A DNA stretch of 64,000 nucleotides from CAVVSD01 sp963750895 (GTDB lineage Bacteria > Actinomycetota > Thermoleophilia > Solirubrobacterales > Solirubrobacteraceae), in assembly GCA_963750895.1 (NCBI GenBank), contig CAVVSD010000001.1, positions 1 to 64,000 of the forward strand. The letters run 5' to 3'. Under the pieces are notes generated by a model. That model was not told the DNA's origin and ran no database searches. It saw only the letters and a list, made by a program, of their open reading frames with translations. Shown in pieces: positions 8,284 through 16,471 of this stretch. The stretch's first letter is position 1; each line of letters opens with the position of its first letter. The position numbers and the translations under genes were made by a program.

Positions 8284-9030
8284 ATGCGCCGCGCCACCTC
8301 CATCACCGCCCTGCTCGTCCTCCTGCTCGCCCCGTCCGCCGCGCGGGCAGGCGATGCACCGAGATTGCGGGCGACCGTGTCCTCCTGCCAGGCCGGGATC
8401 GACCCCGCCTCGCGCGCCGCGGTGTTCACCGCGTCGATGCCCGGGAACGAGGACACGGCGCGGATGGCGATCCGCTTCGACCTCCAGCAGCGCACCGTCG
8501 ACGGCGGGGTCTGGAAGAAGGTCGCCGCGCCCAGCTTCGGCCGCTGGGAGCGCTCGCGGCCCGGCGTGGCGGGCTTCGTCTACGCCAAGGACGTCCACGG
8601 GCTCACGGCGCCGGGCGAGTACCGCGCGGTCGTGCGCTTCCGGTGGTACGCCTCCGACGGGACCGTCTCGGAGACGCGCAGGACCACCCGCAGCTGCAAG
8701 CAGCCCGACCAGCGGCCCGACCTCGTCGGTGGCCGGGTGCAGATCGTGCCCGCCGCGGACGGCACCGCCGTCTATCGCGTCGCGGTGCGCAACACCGGGC
8801 GCACCGCGGCGGGCCCGTTCGCGGTCACGCTGAGCGTCGATGGCGCACCGGTGGCGAGCACCACGGTCGGGGGGCTCGCGCCGGGTGCCGCGACGACCGT
8901 CGAGCTGGCCGGCCCGGCCTGCTCGGTGGGCAAGCCGGTGCAGCTGACGATCGACGAGGGCAACGCGGTCGACGAGTCCTCGGAGGCAGGCTCGGTCGTC
9001 GGCCCCGTCTGTCCGTCGAGCCGCGACTGA
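8284..9030 (+). CDS. Secreted protein with a CARDB-like C-terminal domain
   Basis: A 248-residue exported protein. Starting at ATG 8284 gives a compact signal peptide (MRRATSITALLVLLLAPSAARAG, cleavage after ARA); GTG 8263 would add seven polar residues. The C-terminal half, from about residue 140, reads like a CARDB/immunoglobulin-type beta-sandwich: RVAVRNTGRTAAGPFAVTLSVDG, LAPGAATTVELAG and DEGNAVDESSEAG match the usual order of adhesion-like modules. Four cysteines in the mature part could form disulfides outside the cell. No enzymatic motif is visible. It stands alone before rpmE. Function unknown, probably binding or structural. Confidence 0.7.
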   Translation: MRRATSITALLVLLLAPSAARAGDAPRLRATVSSCQAGIDPASRAAVFTASMPGNEDTARMAIRFDLQQRTVDGGVWKKVAAPSFGRWERSRPGVAGFVYAKDVHGLTAPGEYRAVVRFRWYASDGTVSETRRTTRSCKQPDQRPDLVGGRVQIVPAADGTAVYRVAVRNTGRTAAGPFAVTLSVDGAPVASTTVGGLAPGAATTVELAGPACSVGKPVQLTIDEGNAVDESSEAGSVVGPVCPSSRD

Positions 9031-9047
9031 GGCTCACACGACACGGC

Positions 9048-9053
9048 TAGACT
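9048..9053 (+). promoter_or_regulatory. Candidate -10 element TAGACT for rpmE
   Basis: TAGACT with nine bases to ATG 9063, no Shine-Dalgarno sequence. Start of the translation-gene block. Confidence 0.4.
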
Positions 9054-9062
9054 GGATGGACC

Positions 9063-9275
9063 ATGAAGACCGGCATCCATCCCGAGTACGTCGTGTCCCA
9101 CGTGCGCTGTACGTGTGGCAACGAGTTCACGACGCGCTCGACCCAGCCCGAGATCCACGTCGAGATCTGCTCGAACTGCCATCCGTTCTACACCGGCAAG
9201 CAGCGGATCGTCGATACGGGTGGCCGCGTCGAGCGCTTCAAGCGGCGCGCAGCAAAGCGCCAGCCCGGCGACTGA
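9063..9275 (+). CDS. rpmE: 50S ribosomal protein L31, zinc-binding form
   Basis: A 70-residue L31. It starts MKTGIHPEY and carries the zinc-ribbon cysteines Cys16, Cys18, Cys36 and Cys39 (CTC and CSNC), so it is the C+ (zinc) paralogue, which is usually exchanged for a zinc-free copy under zinc limitation. HPFYTGKQRIVDTGGRVERF is the conserved core. It heads the conserved order rpmE, prfA, prmC, tsaC seen in many Gram-positive bacteria. A short basic tail (KRRAAKRQPGD) is typical of actinobacterial L31. Confidence 0.95.
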   Translation: MKTGIHPEYVVSHVRCTCGNEFTTRSTQPEIHVEICSNCHPFYTGKQRIVDTGGRVERFKRRAAKRQPGD

Positions 9276-9288
9276 CCTGAATCAGCAC

Positions 9289-10287
9289 ATGGGCGAGCGG
9301 GCGGAGGCGGCGCTCGTCGCGCAGCGCGATGCACCCATCGGGGGCCAGGCGGTCCTCGAGGGAGTGATGATGCGCGGCGTGTCGACGTGGGCCGTCGCCG
9401 TCCGCAAGCCCAGCCCTGAGCAGGTCGCCTCCGGCCGCAACCTCGAGCCGGGGGAGGCCGCCACGGGCGAGATCGAGATCGCGAGCTTCCCGCTCGTCTC
9501 GGTCCTGCGCCGGCACCGGCTGCTGCGGCTGCCCGTCGTGCGCGGCGTCGTCGCGCTCGTCGAGTCGCTGCGCATCGGCTACAACGCCCTCGCGATCTCC
9601 GCGAACGCCCAGCTCGGCGAGGACGACAAGGAGATCGCCGGCGGCGCCTGGTGGGGCACCGTCGCCCTGTCGATCGCGTTCGCGGTCGGCCTCTTCTTCC
9701 TCATCCCGGTCGGCGTCACGAGCCTCTTCAAGGACGCGCTGCCGAACTCGATCGTCTTCGTCGTCGTCGAGAAGCTGATCCGCATCGCGATCTTCCTCGG
9801 CTACCTCTGGCTCATCTCGCGGATGCACGCGCTGCGCCGCGTCTTCGAGTACCACGGCGCCGAGCACAAGACGATCTCCTGCTACGAGGCGGGGCTCGAC
9901 CTCACGCCCGAGAACGCGCAGCGCTTCTCGCGGCTGCATCCTCGTTGCGGGACGAGCTTCCTGCTCATCGTGATGCTCGTCGCCATCGTCGTCTTCGCGC
10001 CGCTCGGCACGCCCGCGTGGTACTGGCTGTTCCTCTCGCGGATCGTGGGGATCCCGCTCGTCGCCGGCCTCGCGTTCGAGATCATCAAGTTCTTCGGCCG
10101 CCACCGCAGCCACCGCTGGGCGCAGGTGCTCATGTGGCCGGGCATGCAGCTCCAGCTCCTGACCACGCGCGAGCCGGACCCGACGCAGCTCGCGGTGGCC
10201 ATCGCCGCGCTGCAGGCGGTGCTCGACGTCGAGCGCCCCGAGGACGCGACCGAGGAGGAGCGCATCGGCATGGAGGTCGTCGCCTAG
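9289..10287 (+). CDS. DUF1385 (YqhQ family) integral membrane protein
   Basis: A 332-residue DUF1385 protein. The family signature IGGQAVLEGVMMRG is at the N-terminus, and EYHGAEHKTISCYEAGLDLTPEN with RLHPRCGTSFLL in the middle; the His/Cys/Glu residues there are why the family is suspected to be metal dependent. At least four hydrophobic segments (about residues 120-145, 155-175, 215-240, 245-265) place it in the membrane. Start ATG 9289 follows rpmE by 13 bases and gives MGERAEAALVAQRDAPIGGQ; the frame continues upstream over rpmE only as a shadow. Function is not established. In this position, between L31 and RF1, it is a recurrent neighbour in related genomes. Confidence 0.85.
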   Translation: MGERAEAALVAQRDAPIGGQAVLEGVMMRGVSTWAVAVRKPSPEQVASGRNLEPGEAATGEIEIASFPLVSVLRRHRLLRLPVVRGVVALVESLRIGYNALAISANAQLGEDDKEIAGGAWWGTVALSIAFAVGLFFLIPVGVTSLFKDALPNSIVFVVVEKLIRIAIFLGYLWLISRMHALRRVFEYHGAEHKTISCYEAGLDLTPENAQRFSRLHPRCGTSFLLIVMLVAIVVFAPLGTPAWYWLFLSRIVGIPLVAGLAFEIIKFFGRHRSHRWAQVLMWPGMQLQLLTTREPDPTQLAVAIAALQAVLDVERPEDATEEERIGMEVVA

Positions 10288-10291
10288 CGCG

Positions 10292-10297
10292 TACCCT
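10292..10297 (+). promoter_or_regulatory. Candidate -10 element TACCCT for prfA
   Basis: TACCCT with nine bases to ATG 10307 and no Shine-Dalgarno sequence, just after the upstream stop. Confidence 0.35.
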
Positions 10298-10306
10298 CGG
10301 TGGCGC

Positions 10307-11374
10307 ATGTCCGTCATCGAGCAGCTGGTCGACCAGATCGAGGCGCGGTTCGCCGACGCCGAGCGCGAGATGGGCGATCCGCAGGTCATCACCGACCGCG
10401 ATCGCTACGCCGCAGCCGGTCGCGCGTACCGCCAGCTCGAGCCCGCCGCGAAGCTCGCCGAGGAGTGGCGGCGCGCGATCGACGACGAGGCGGGCGCGCG
10501 CGAGCTGCTCGACGAGAGCGGCGACGACGCGGAGGTCCGCGACCTCCTCGCGAACGCCCGCGCGGACATCGAGCGCCTCGAGGAGGAGATCCGCCTCGCG
10601 ATGGTCGAGCGCGACCCCAACGACGACAAGGACGTCATCGTGGAGATCCAGGGCGCCGCCGGCGGTGCGGAGGCCGACCTCTGGGCCGGCGACCTCTTCC
10701 GGCTGCTCACCCGCTACGCCGACCGGCGCGGGTTCAAGACCGAGATCCTCGAGAGCTCCGACGGCCATCACACCTTCGCGATCAAGGGGGACGGCGCCTA
10801 CTCCGTCTTCAAGTGGGAGGGCGGCACGCATCGCGTCCAGCGCGTGCCGGCGACCGAGTCGCAGGGCCGCATCCACACGTCCACGGCGACCGTCTCGGTC
10901 CTGCCGGAGGCCGAGGAGGTCGACGTCCAGGTGGATGGGAACGACCTGCAGATCGACGTCTACCGCTCGTCCGGCCCCGGCGGCCAGTCGGTGAACACGA
11001 CCGACTCCGCGGTGCGCATCACGCACAAGCCGACCGGCCTCGTGGTCTCGATGCAGGACGAGAAGTCCCAGCTGCAGAACCGCGAGAAGGCGATGCGCGT
11101 CCTGCGCGCGCGCCTGTACGAGCAGGAGGTCGCCCGCCAGAAGGCCGAGCTCGCCGCCGACCGCCAGGCGCAGGTGGGCACCGGCGACCGCTCCGAGCGG
11201 ATCCGGACCTACAACTACGGCGAGCGCCGGGTCACCGACCACCGCATCGGGCTGACGCAGCACAACCTGGACGCCGTGCTGACCGGCGAGCTCGACGAGT
11301 TCACCGCCGCGCTGCAGGCCGACGAGCGCCGCAGCGCGCTCCAGGCCCAGGCCGAGGCGGACGCCGTCCGCTGA
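10307..11374 (+). CDS. prfA: Peptide chain release factor 1
   Basis: RF1 of 355 residues, reading UAA and UAG stop codons. The catalytic loop GPGGQSVN places Gly225-Gly226-Gln227 in the peptidyl transferase centre. The following NTTDSAVRITH, then DEKSQLQNREKAMRVLRARL and RSERIRTYNYGERRVTDHRIG, are class-I release-factor signatures. The stop-codon recognition loop around RVPATESQGRIHTS is present and is of RF1 type. It is followed two bases later by prmC, which methylates this same GGQ glutamine. TAG and TGA stops are both common in this window, so both release factors are expected in the cell. Confidence 0.97.
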   Translation: MSVIEQLVDQIEARFADAEREMGDPQVITDRDRYAAAGRAYRQLEPAAKLAEEWRRAIDDEAGARELLDESGDDAEVRDLLANARADIERLEEEIRLAMVERDPNDDKDVIVEIQGAAGGAEADLWAGDLFRLLTRYADRRGFKTEILESSDGHHTFAIKGDGAYSVFKWEGGTHRVQRVPATESQGRIHTSTATVSVLPEAEEVDVQVDGNDLQIDVYRSSGPGGQSVNTTDSAVRITHKPTGLVVSMQDEKSQLQNREKAMRVLRARLYEQEVARQKAELAADRQAQVGTGDRSERIRTYNYGERRVTDHRIGLTQHNLDAVLTGELDEFTAALQADERRSALQAQAEADAVR

Positions 11375-11376
11375 CC

Positions 11377-12198
11377 ATGGTCGGAGGGGTGCCGGTGCGC
11401 GACGCCCTCGACTCGGCGGTCGTGGCCATCTCCGCGTCCGGGTCACCGACTGCGCGTCTCGACGCGGAGCTGCTGCTCGCCGCCGCGCTGGGCGTCGACC
11501 GCACGACGCTGTGGACGACCGACGTCGATGTCGCCGGCCCGGCGGTGCGCACGTTCCGCGATCTCGTCCAGCGGCGGTCCGTCGGCCACGAGCCGGTCGC
11601 CTACCTGCTGGGGACGAAGGGCTTCCGCCACATCGACCTCGCGGTCGACCCGCGCGTGCTGATCCCGCGACCGGAGACGGAGCTGCTCGTCGAGGTGGGC
11701 CTCGAGCTGCCCGAGGGCGCGCGGGTCGTCGACGTCGGGACCGGCTCGGGGGCGATCGCGCTCGCGCTCAAGCACGAGCGCCCCGACCTCGACGTGCTCG
11801 CGACCGACGTGTCGGGCGACGCGCTGGCCGTCGCGCAGGCCAACGCCCAGCGCCTCGGCCTCGACGTCGCGTTCGCCCGCGGCGACCTGCTCGGCGCCGT
11901 GGACGGCGAGGTCGACGCCGTCCTCTCCAACCCGCCCTACGTCGCCGACGGGGCGCGCCTGGCGCCGGACATCGCCCGCCACGAGCCGCCCGGCGCGCTG
12001 TTCGCCGGGACGGACGGCCTCGACGTCGTCCGCCGCCTCGTGCCCGAGGCCGCGGCACGCGCGCCGTTCGTCGCACTCGAGATCGGTCAGGGGCAGGCGG
12101 ACGAGGTCGCCGCGCTCATGCGGGCGGCCGGCCTGTCGACCGTGGAGCGCCGGCGCGATCTCGCCGGCATCGAGCGCGTGGTGGTCGGTCGCCCGTGA
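11377..12198 (+). CDS. prmC: Release factor glutamine N5-methyltransferase PrmC
   Basis: A 273-residue HemK/PrmC methyltransferase that uses S-adenosylmethionine to methylate the GGQ glutamine of release factors. The N-terminal helical substrate domain runs to about residue 80 with PVAYLLGTKGFRHIDLAVDPRVLIPRPETE, the family's hallmark linker. Motif I is VVDVGTGSGAIALALK and the catalytic NPPY is at residues 185-188. It sits directly behind prfA and overlaps tsaC by four bases (GTGA). The precise start is uncertain: ATG 11377 gives MVGGVPVRDAL, while GTG 11389 or 11395 would be equally compatible. Confidence 0.95.
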   Translation: MVGGVPVRDALDSAVVAISASGSPTARLDAELLLAAALGVDRTTLWTTDVDVAGPAVRTFRDLVQRRSVGHEPVAYLLGTKGFRHIDLAVDPRVLIPRPETELLVEVGLELPEGARVVDVGTGSGAIALALKHERPDLDVLATDVSGDALAVAQANAQRLGLDVAFARGDLLGAVDGEVDAVLSNPPYVADGARLAPDIARHEPPGALFAGTDGLDVVRRLVPEAAARAPFVALEIGQGQADEVAALMRAAGLSTVERRRDLAGIERVVVGRP

Positions 12199-12809
12199 TC
12201 TCAGCGCGCGAGGCCGAGACGTTCGAGCGCTGCATGGCCGTCGGCGGGGTCGCGGTGTTCCCGGCGGACACGGTCTACGGCCTCGCCTGCGACCCCGGGT
12301 CCGAGGACGCGGTCGCGCGCCTCTACGCGCTCAAGCGCCGGATGCCCGACAAGCCCGCCGCCGTCATGTTCTTCTCCGTCGAGCTCGCGCTCGCCGCGCT
12401 CCCCGAGCTCGGCCGCCGCACCCGCGTCGCCCTCGACGCGCTGCTCCCCGGCGGCGTGACCCTCCTCCTGCCCAACCCGTCGCGGCGCTTCGCGCTCGCG
12501 TGCGGGCCCGACCCGGAGACGCTCGGCCTGCGCGTGCCCGTCCTGCCGCCCCCGGCGGCGGCGCTCGGCGCCGTGCGCTGGCCGGTCCTGCAGTCCAGCG
12601 CGAACCGGGCGGGCGGCCCGGACGCCAGGCGGCTGGAGGACGTCCCCGAGCCGATCCGCCAGGGCGCGGACATGCTGCTCGACGGCGGCGAGCTGCCGGG
12701 GACGCCCTCGACGGTCATCGACCTGCGTGCGTACGAGGCCGAGGGCGCTTGGCGCATCGTGCGGCAAGGGGCGATGGATGCCGACGAGGTCGCGGCTGCG
12801 CTCCGATAG
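12195..12809 (+). CDS. tsaC: L-threonylcarbamoyladenylate synthase (TsaC/Sua5/YrdC)
   Basis: A 204-residue YrdC-domain protein making threonylcarbamoyl-AMP from Thr, bicarbonate and ATP, the first step of the universal t6A37 tRNA modification. Conserved stretches: GGVAVFPADTVYGLACDP, LYALKRRMPDKPAAVMF (the KxR nucleotide site), LPGGVTLLLP, LGLRVPV and LQSSANRAGGPDA. It is the short form lacking the C-terminal Sua5 domain. GTG 12195 overlaps the prmC stop (GTGA), so the pair is translationally coupled. The order prfA-prmC-tsaC is classical. Confidence 0.93.
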   Translation: MISAREAETFERCMAVGGVAVFPADTVYGLACDPGSEDAVARLYALKRRMPDKPAAVMFFSVELALAALPELGRRTRVALDALLPGGVTLLLPNPSRRFALACGPDPETLGLRVPVLPPPAAALGAVRWPVLQSSANRAGGPDARRLEDVPEPIRQGADMLLDGGELPGTPSTVIDLRAYEAEGAWRIVRQGAMDADEVAAALR

Positions 12810-12812
12810 CCT
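12807..12812 (+). promoter_or_regulatory. Candidate -10 element TAGCCT for glyA
   Basis: TAGCCT with eight bases to ATG 12821; it overlaps the last codon and stop of tsaC. Suggests a leaderless glyA transcript in addition to read-through. Confidence 0.4.
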
Positions 12813-12820
12813 CGCGGGCC

Positions 12821-14110
12821 ATGTCCGACCTCCCTTCCGACTACTTCAACCGCCCGCTCGCCGACGTCGATCCGGAGGTCGCGGACGCCGTGCGCCTCGA
12901 GCTCGAGCGCCAGCAGCGCACGCTGGAGATGATCGCCTCGGAGAACTTCGTGCCCCAGGCCGTCCTGGAGGCGCAGGGCTCCGTGCTGACCAACAAGTAC
13001 GCCGAGGGATACCCGGGCAAGCGCTACTACGGCGGTTGCGAGCACGTCGACGTCGTCGAGCAGCTCGCGATCGACCGCGCGAAGGAGCTGTTCGGCGCCG
13101 AGCACGCCAACGTCCAGCCGCACGCCGGCGCGCAGGCGAACGCCGCCGCGTTCCACGCGCTCATGCAGCCGGGCGACACGCTCATGGGCCTCGCGCTGCC
13201 GCACGGCGGGCACCTCTCGCACGGCATGAAGATCAACTTCTCCGGGCGGCTCTACGACATCGCGGCGTACGAGGTCGACCGCGAGACGAGCGTCATCGAC
13301 ATGGACGTCGTCGCGGCCATGGCCGAGGAGCGCCGCCCGAAGGTGCTGCTCGCCGGGTGGTCGGCGTATCCGCGGCAGCTCGACTTCCCCCGCTTCCGCG
13401 AGATCGCCGACAGCGTCGGCGCGCTCCTCGTCGTCGACATGGCCCACTTCGCGGGCCTCGTCGCCGCGGGCCTGCACCCGAGCCCGGTGCCCTACGCCGA
13501 CGTCGTCACGACGACCGTCCACAAGACGCTGGGCGGCGCACGCGGCGGGCTCATCCTCTGCCGCGAGGAGTACGCGAAGAAGATCAACTCCGCGGTGTTC
13601 CCCGGCCAGCAGGGCGGGCCGCTCGAGCACGTCATCGCCGCGAAGGCGGTCGCGCTGCGCATCGCGATGAGCGACGCCTTCCGCGAGCGTCAGGCGCGCA
13701 CGATCGCCGGGGCGCAGGCCGTCGCGGCCGAGCTGCTCCGCGCGGGCCACGGCGTGAACGTCCTGACCGGCGGCACCGACGTCCACCTCGCGCTCGTCGA
13801 CCTCCGCGAGAGCGAGATCGACGGGCAGGACGCCGAGGACCGCCTGCACGACATCGGCATCACGGTCAACCGCAACGCCGTCCCGTTCGACCCGCGCCCG
13901 CCGATGGTCACCAGCGGTCTGCGCGTCGGCGCGAGCGCGCTCGCGACGCGGGGCCTGCAGGCCGAGGACTTCACCGAGGTCGGCCAGGTCATGGCGACCG
14001 CGCTGACCCCCGCCTACGGGGACCGTCGCGGGGAGCTCGCCGAGCGCGTGGCCGCGGTCGCCGACCGCTTCCCGCTCTACGAGCACCTCGCAGCGACCAC
14101 CACGGCCTAG
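12821..14110 (+). CDS. glyA: Serine hydroxymethyltransferase
   Basis: A 429-residue PLP enzyme interconverting serine and glycine with tetrahydrofolate, the main source of one-carbon units. The N-terminal LEMIASENFVPQAVLEAQGS and YAEGYPGKRYYGGCEHVD are diagnostic; the Schiff-base lysine lies in TTTVHKTLGGARGG, and the VTSGLRVGASALATRG segment binds the substrate carboxylate. Start ATG 12821 gives the usual short N-terminus. The stop codon shares CTAG with the stop of the gene on the opposite strand. In Gram-positive genomes glyA often follows tsaC, as here. Confidence 0.97.
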   Translation: MSDLPSDYFNRPLADVDPEVADAVRLELERQQRTLEMIASENFVPQAVLEAQGSVLTNKYAEGYPGKRYYGGCEHVDVVEQLAIDRAKELFGAEHANVQPHAGAQANAAAFHALMQPGDTLMGLALPHGGHLSHGMKINFSGRLYDIAAYEVDRETSVIDMDVVAAMAEERRPKVLLAGWSAYPRQLDFPRFREIADSVGALLVVDMAHFAGLVAAGLHPSPVPYADVVTTTVHKTLGGARGGLILCREEYAKKINSAVFPGQQGGPLEHVIAAKAVALRIAMSDAFRERQARTIAGAQAVAAELLRAGHGVNVLTGGTDVHLALVDLRESEIDGQDAEDRLHDIGITVNRNAVPFDPRPPMVTSGLRVGASALATRGLQAEDFTEVGQVMATALTPAYGDRRGELAERVAAVADRFPLYEHLAATTTA

Positions 14111-14970
14111 CCGAGGAGCACCGGCGCCAGCTGCCGCCACGTCTCGCGCGGCAGCGGCTGACCCATCGGCCCGACCACCTGGATGCACACGTGGTCGGCG
14201 CCCGCGTCGAGGTGCTCCTCGACGCGCGCCCTGATCGCCTCCTCGTCCCCGACGGCGACGACCGCGTCGACCAGGCGGTCGCTCCCGCCGTCGCGCAGGT
14301 CGTCGTCCGTGAACCCCATGCGGCGCATGCTGTTCGCGTAGTTCGGCAGCTCCAGGTAGTCGGCGACGTGCTCGCGCGCGCGCTCGCGGCCCCGCGCGAC
14401 ATCGCCGTCCAGCACGACGCCCAGCTCCGGGGCCAGCACGGCGTCGGGCCCGAGGATCTCGCGCGCGCTGCGCGTGTGCTCGGTGGTCACGAGATACGGG
14501 TGCGCGCCGGCGGCGCGGTCACCGGAGAGGGCGACCATCTTCGGGCCCAGCGCGGCGAGCAGCCGGGCGCCGTCCGGCACGGGCGGGGTCGCCGCGTCGA
14601 GCGCGTCGAGGTACTCGCGCATCGCCGAGTACGGCCTCGCGTACTGCTCGACGAGCGCCGCGTGGCTCGCGCCGAGGCCCAGGACGAAGCGCCCGGACTC
14701 CCAGCGCGCGTTGCTCTCGCGGGCGACCTCCTCGGGGTCCTGCATCCAGATGTTGAGGATGCCCGTCGCGATCGCCACCGACCGCGTCGCGTCCAGCAGG
14801 ACGTCGACGGCGCCGAAGATGTCGCCCCCGGCGTCCGGGATCCACAGCGCGCTCCAGCCGTGCTCCTCCAGCTCGGCCGCGGCGTCGGCGATCGCCGACG
14901 GGTCGGGGTCGAAGCGCAGCTCACGGGCCCAGATCCCGACGCGGCCCAGCGTTGACCGATTGATCAGCAT
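14107..14970 (-). CDS. LLM-class flavin (probably F420)-dependent oxidoreductase
   Basis: A 287-residue luciferase-like monooxygenase-fold protein of the TIGR03620/F420 type. Seen: the N-terminal strand GRVGIWARELRFDP, HGWSALWIPDAGGDIF, ATGILNIWMQDPEEVARE and RFVLGLGASHA, which form the flavin pocket in this fold, and a C-terminal GADHVCIQVVGPM. Actinobacterial members generally use coenzyme F420 to reduce or oxidise small organic molecules; the substrate is unknown. I start at ATG 14970; an upstream ATG at 14982 would overlap the divergent regulator's promoter. It diverges from the IclR-type regulator (20-base gap), which makes it a likely target. Confidence 0.8.
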   Translation of the reverse strand: MLINRSTLGRVGIWARELRFDPDPSAIADAAAELEEHGWSALWIPDAGGDIFGAVDVLLDATRSVAIATGILNIWMQDPEEVARESNARWESGRFVLGLGASHAALVEQYARPYSAMREYLDALDAATPPVPDGARLLAALGPKMVALSGDRAAGAHPYLVTTEHTRSAREILGPDAVLAPELGVVLDGDVARGRERAREHVADYLELPNYANSMRRMGFTDDDLRDGGSDRLVDAVVAVGDEEAIRARVEEHLDAGADHVCIQVVGPMGQPLPRETWRQLAPVLLG

Positions 14971-14976
14971 GCGGGA

Positions 14977-14982
14977 TAGCAT
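14977..14982 (+). promoter_or_regulatory. Candidate -10 element TAGCAT for the IclR-type regulator
   Basis: TAGCAT with eight bases to ATG 14991, in the 20-base gap shared with the divergent oxidoreductase gene. The gap is so short that the regulator could control both directions from one site. Confidence 0.4.
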
Positions 14983-14990
14983 CCTGCATC

Positions 14991-15680
14991 ATGAGCAGCG
15001 ACGCCAAGCCGGCGCTCAACCAGTCGGTCGAGCGCGCGGCACGTCTGCTCGGGCTCTTCACGAGCGACGAGCCCGCGCTGTCGCTGCGCGAGATCGGCGA
15101 GCGCGCGGGGCTGACGCGCGCCACCGCGCACCGCTACGTCACCGCGCTGCGGCAGGCGGGCCTGCTGCGGAGCTCCGACGGCGCGTACGCGCTCGGGCCG
15201 CGCATCGTCGAGCTGGCGAGCGTCGCCCTGGCCGGGCTCGGCGTCCAGCGGCTCGCCGGCCCGTACATGGACCGGCTCGCCGAGGCCACCGGGCAGACCG
15301 TGGTGCTCTCGGTGTGGGACGGCGGGGCGCCGGTCGTGGTCCGCTCCACCGACCGGCCCGACAGGCTGGTCCGGATCGTCATCTCGCCCGGGGCGCGCCT
15401 GCGTCGGGAGTCCGCGCAGGGCCGCGTGTTCCGTGCGTTCCTCGAAGGGGAGCCGGGCCCCGCCGCACGGCGGATCCGCGACGAGCGGGTCACGTACGCG
15501 GACACGAACGAGGGGATCGCCGCGATCGCCGCGCCGGTGTTCCAGGCCGGGGAGATCGTCGCCGCGATGGCCGTCGTCGGCACCCGCGTCTCGGTGCTGC
15601 GGACGGAGAACGACATCACCGCCGCGCTCACCGCCTCCGCGCGGGAGCTGTCGGCGCAGCTCGGCAGCGCCGAGCCGTGA
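14991..15680 (+). CDS. IclR-family transcriptional regulator
   Basis: A 229-residue IclR protein. The N-terminal winged helix (about residues 10-70) contains LSLREIGERAGLTRATAHRYVTAL as the helix-turn-helix, and the C-terminal effector domain contains TGQTVVLSVWDGGAPVVV and a closing GIAAIAAPVFQAGEIVAAMAVVG. IclR proteins sense small aromatic or sugar-acid metabolites and usually act next to their catabolic genes. The neighbours fit: an LLM oxidoreductase divergently, then SDR, two lactonase folds and an MDR reductase downstream on the same strand. The effector cannot be read from sequence. Confidence 0.92.
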   Translation: MSSDAKPALNQSVERAARLLGLFTSDEPALSLREIGERAGLTRATAHRYVTALRQAGLLRSSDGAYALGPRIVELASVALAGLGVQRLAGPYMDRLAEATGQTVVLSVWDGGAPVVVRSTDRPDRLVRIVISPGARLRRESAQGRVFRAFLEGEPGPAARRIRDERVTYADTNEGIAAIAAPVFQAGEIVAAMAVVGTRVSVLRTENDITAALTASARELSAQLGSAEP

Positions 15681-15700
15681 ACGCCGTCGAGAGGAGAACG

Positions 15701-16471
15701 ATGGAGGGCAGGGCAGGACTGGTCACCGGCGCGGGGTCGGGCATCGGCCGCGCCACCGCCGTGGCGCTGGGCTCGGAGGGCGCGTACGTCGCGGTCGCCG
15801 ACGTCGACGAGCCGGGCGGCCACGAGACCGTCGAGCTCGTCCGCGCCGCGGGCGGCGAGGCGGACTTCGTGCACTGCGACGTCGCCCGGGAGGACGACGT
15901 CCACGCGCTCGTCGCGCACGTGGCCGAGCGGCGCGGACGGCTGGACTTCGCGCACAACAACGCCGGCGTCCCCGCGCCGGGGCATCGCATCGACACGCTG
16001 CCGGAGGCCGACTGGGACCGGGTCATCGGCGTGAACCTCAAGGGCGTGTGGCTCTGCCTGAAGCACGAGCTGCAGGTCATGCGCCCGCAGGGCTCCGGCG
16101 CGATCGTCAACACGTCGTCGTCGGTCGGCTTCATGGCCTCCCACGACTCCAGCCCGTACAACACGTCCAAGCACGGGGTCCTCGGGCTCACGAAGGAGGC
16201 CGCGATCGAGACGGCCGCCCTGGGCATCCGGGTCAACGCGGTGTGTCCCGGCTTCGTGCAGACGCCGATGGCGGACGGCATCCCGGCCGACGAGATGATC
16301 CGGCGCACCCGCGCCAGGGTCCCGGCGCAGCGCGTGTGCTCGCCCGAGGAGGTCGCGGCGGCGGTGGTCTGGCTGCTCTCCGACGCGGCGTCCTACGTCA
16401 CCGGCGAAGGCCTCGTGATCGACGGGGGCCTGACGCTGAGCATCGTGGCGCCGCCAGGGGTGGGGCACTGA
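15701..16471 (+). CDS. Short-chain dehydrogenase/reductase
   Basis: A 256-residue classical SDR. Cofactor motif TGAGSGIGRA (residues 9-18), the NNAG motif, and the catalytic triad Ser in NTSSSVG, Tyr in SPYNTSK and the Lys four residues later are all intact; a C-terminal SYVTGEGLVIDGGLT closes the Rossmann fold. An acidic Asp after the second strand (VADVDEP) favours NAD over NADP. ATG 15701 is preceded by AGGAG at the right distance; GTG 15677 would overlap the regulator's stop codon. Substrate unknown, but the following lactonase suggests oxidation of a cyclic sugar or cyclic alcohol to a lactone or ketone. Confidence 0.92.
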   Translation: MEGRAGLVTGAGSGIGRATAVALGSEGAYVAVADVDEPGGHETVELVRAAGGEADFVHCDVAREDDVHALVAHVAERRGRLDFAHNNAGVPAPGHRIDTLPEADWDRVIGVNLKGVWLCLKHELQVMRPQGSGAIVNTSSSVGFMASHDSSPYNTSKHGVLGLTKEAAIETAALGIRVNAVCPGFVQTPMADGIPADEMIRRTRARVPAQRVCSPEEVAAAVVWLLSDAASYVTGEGLVIDGGLTLSIVAPPGVGH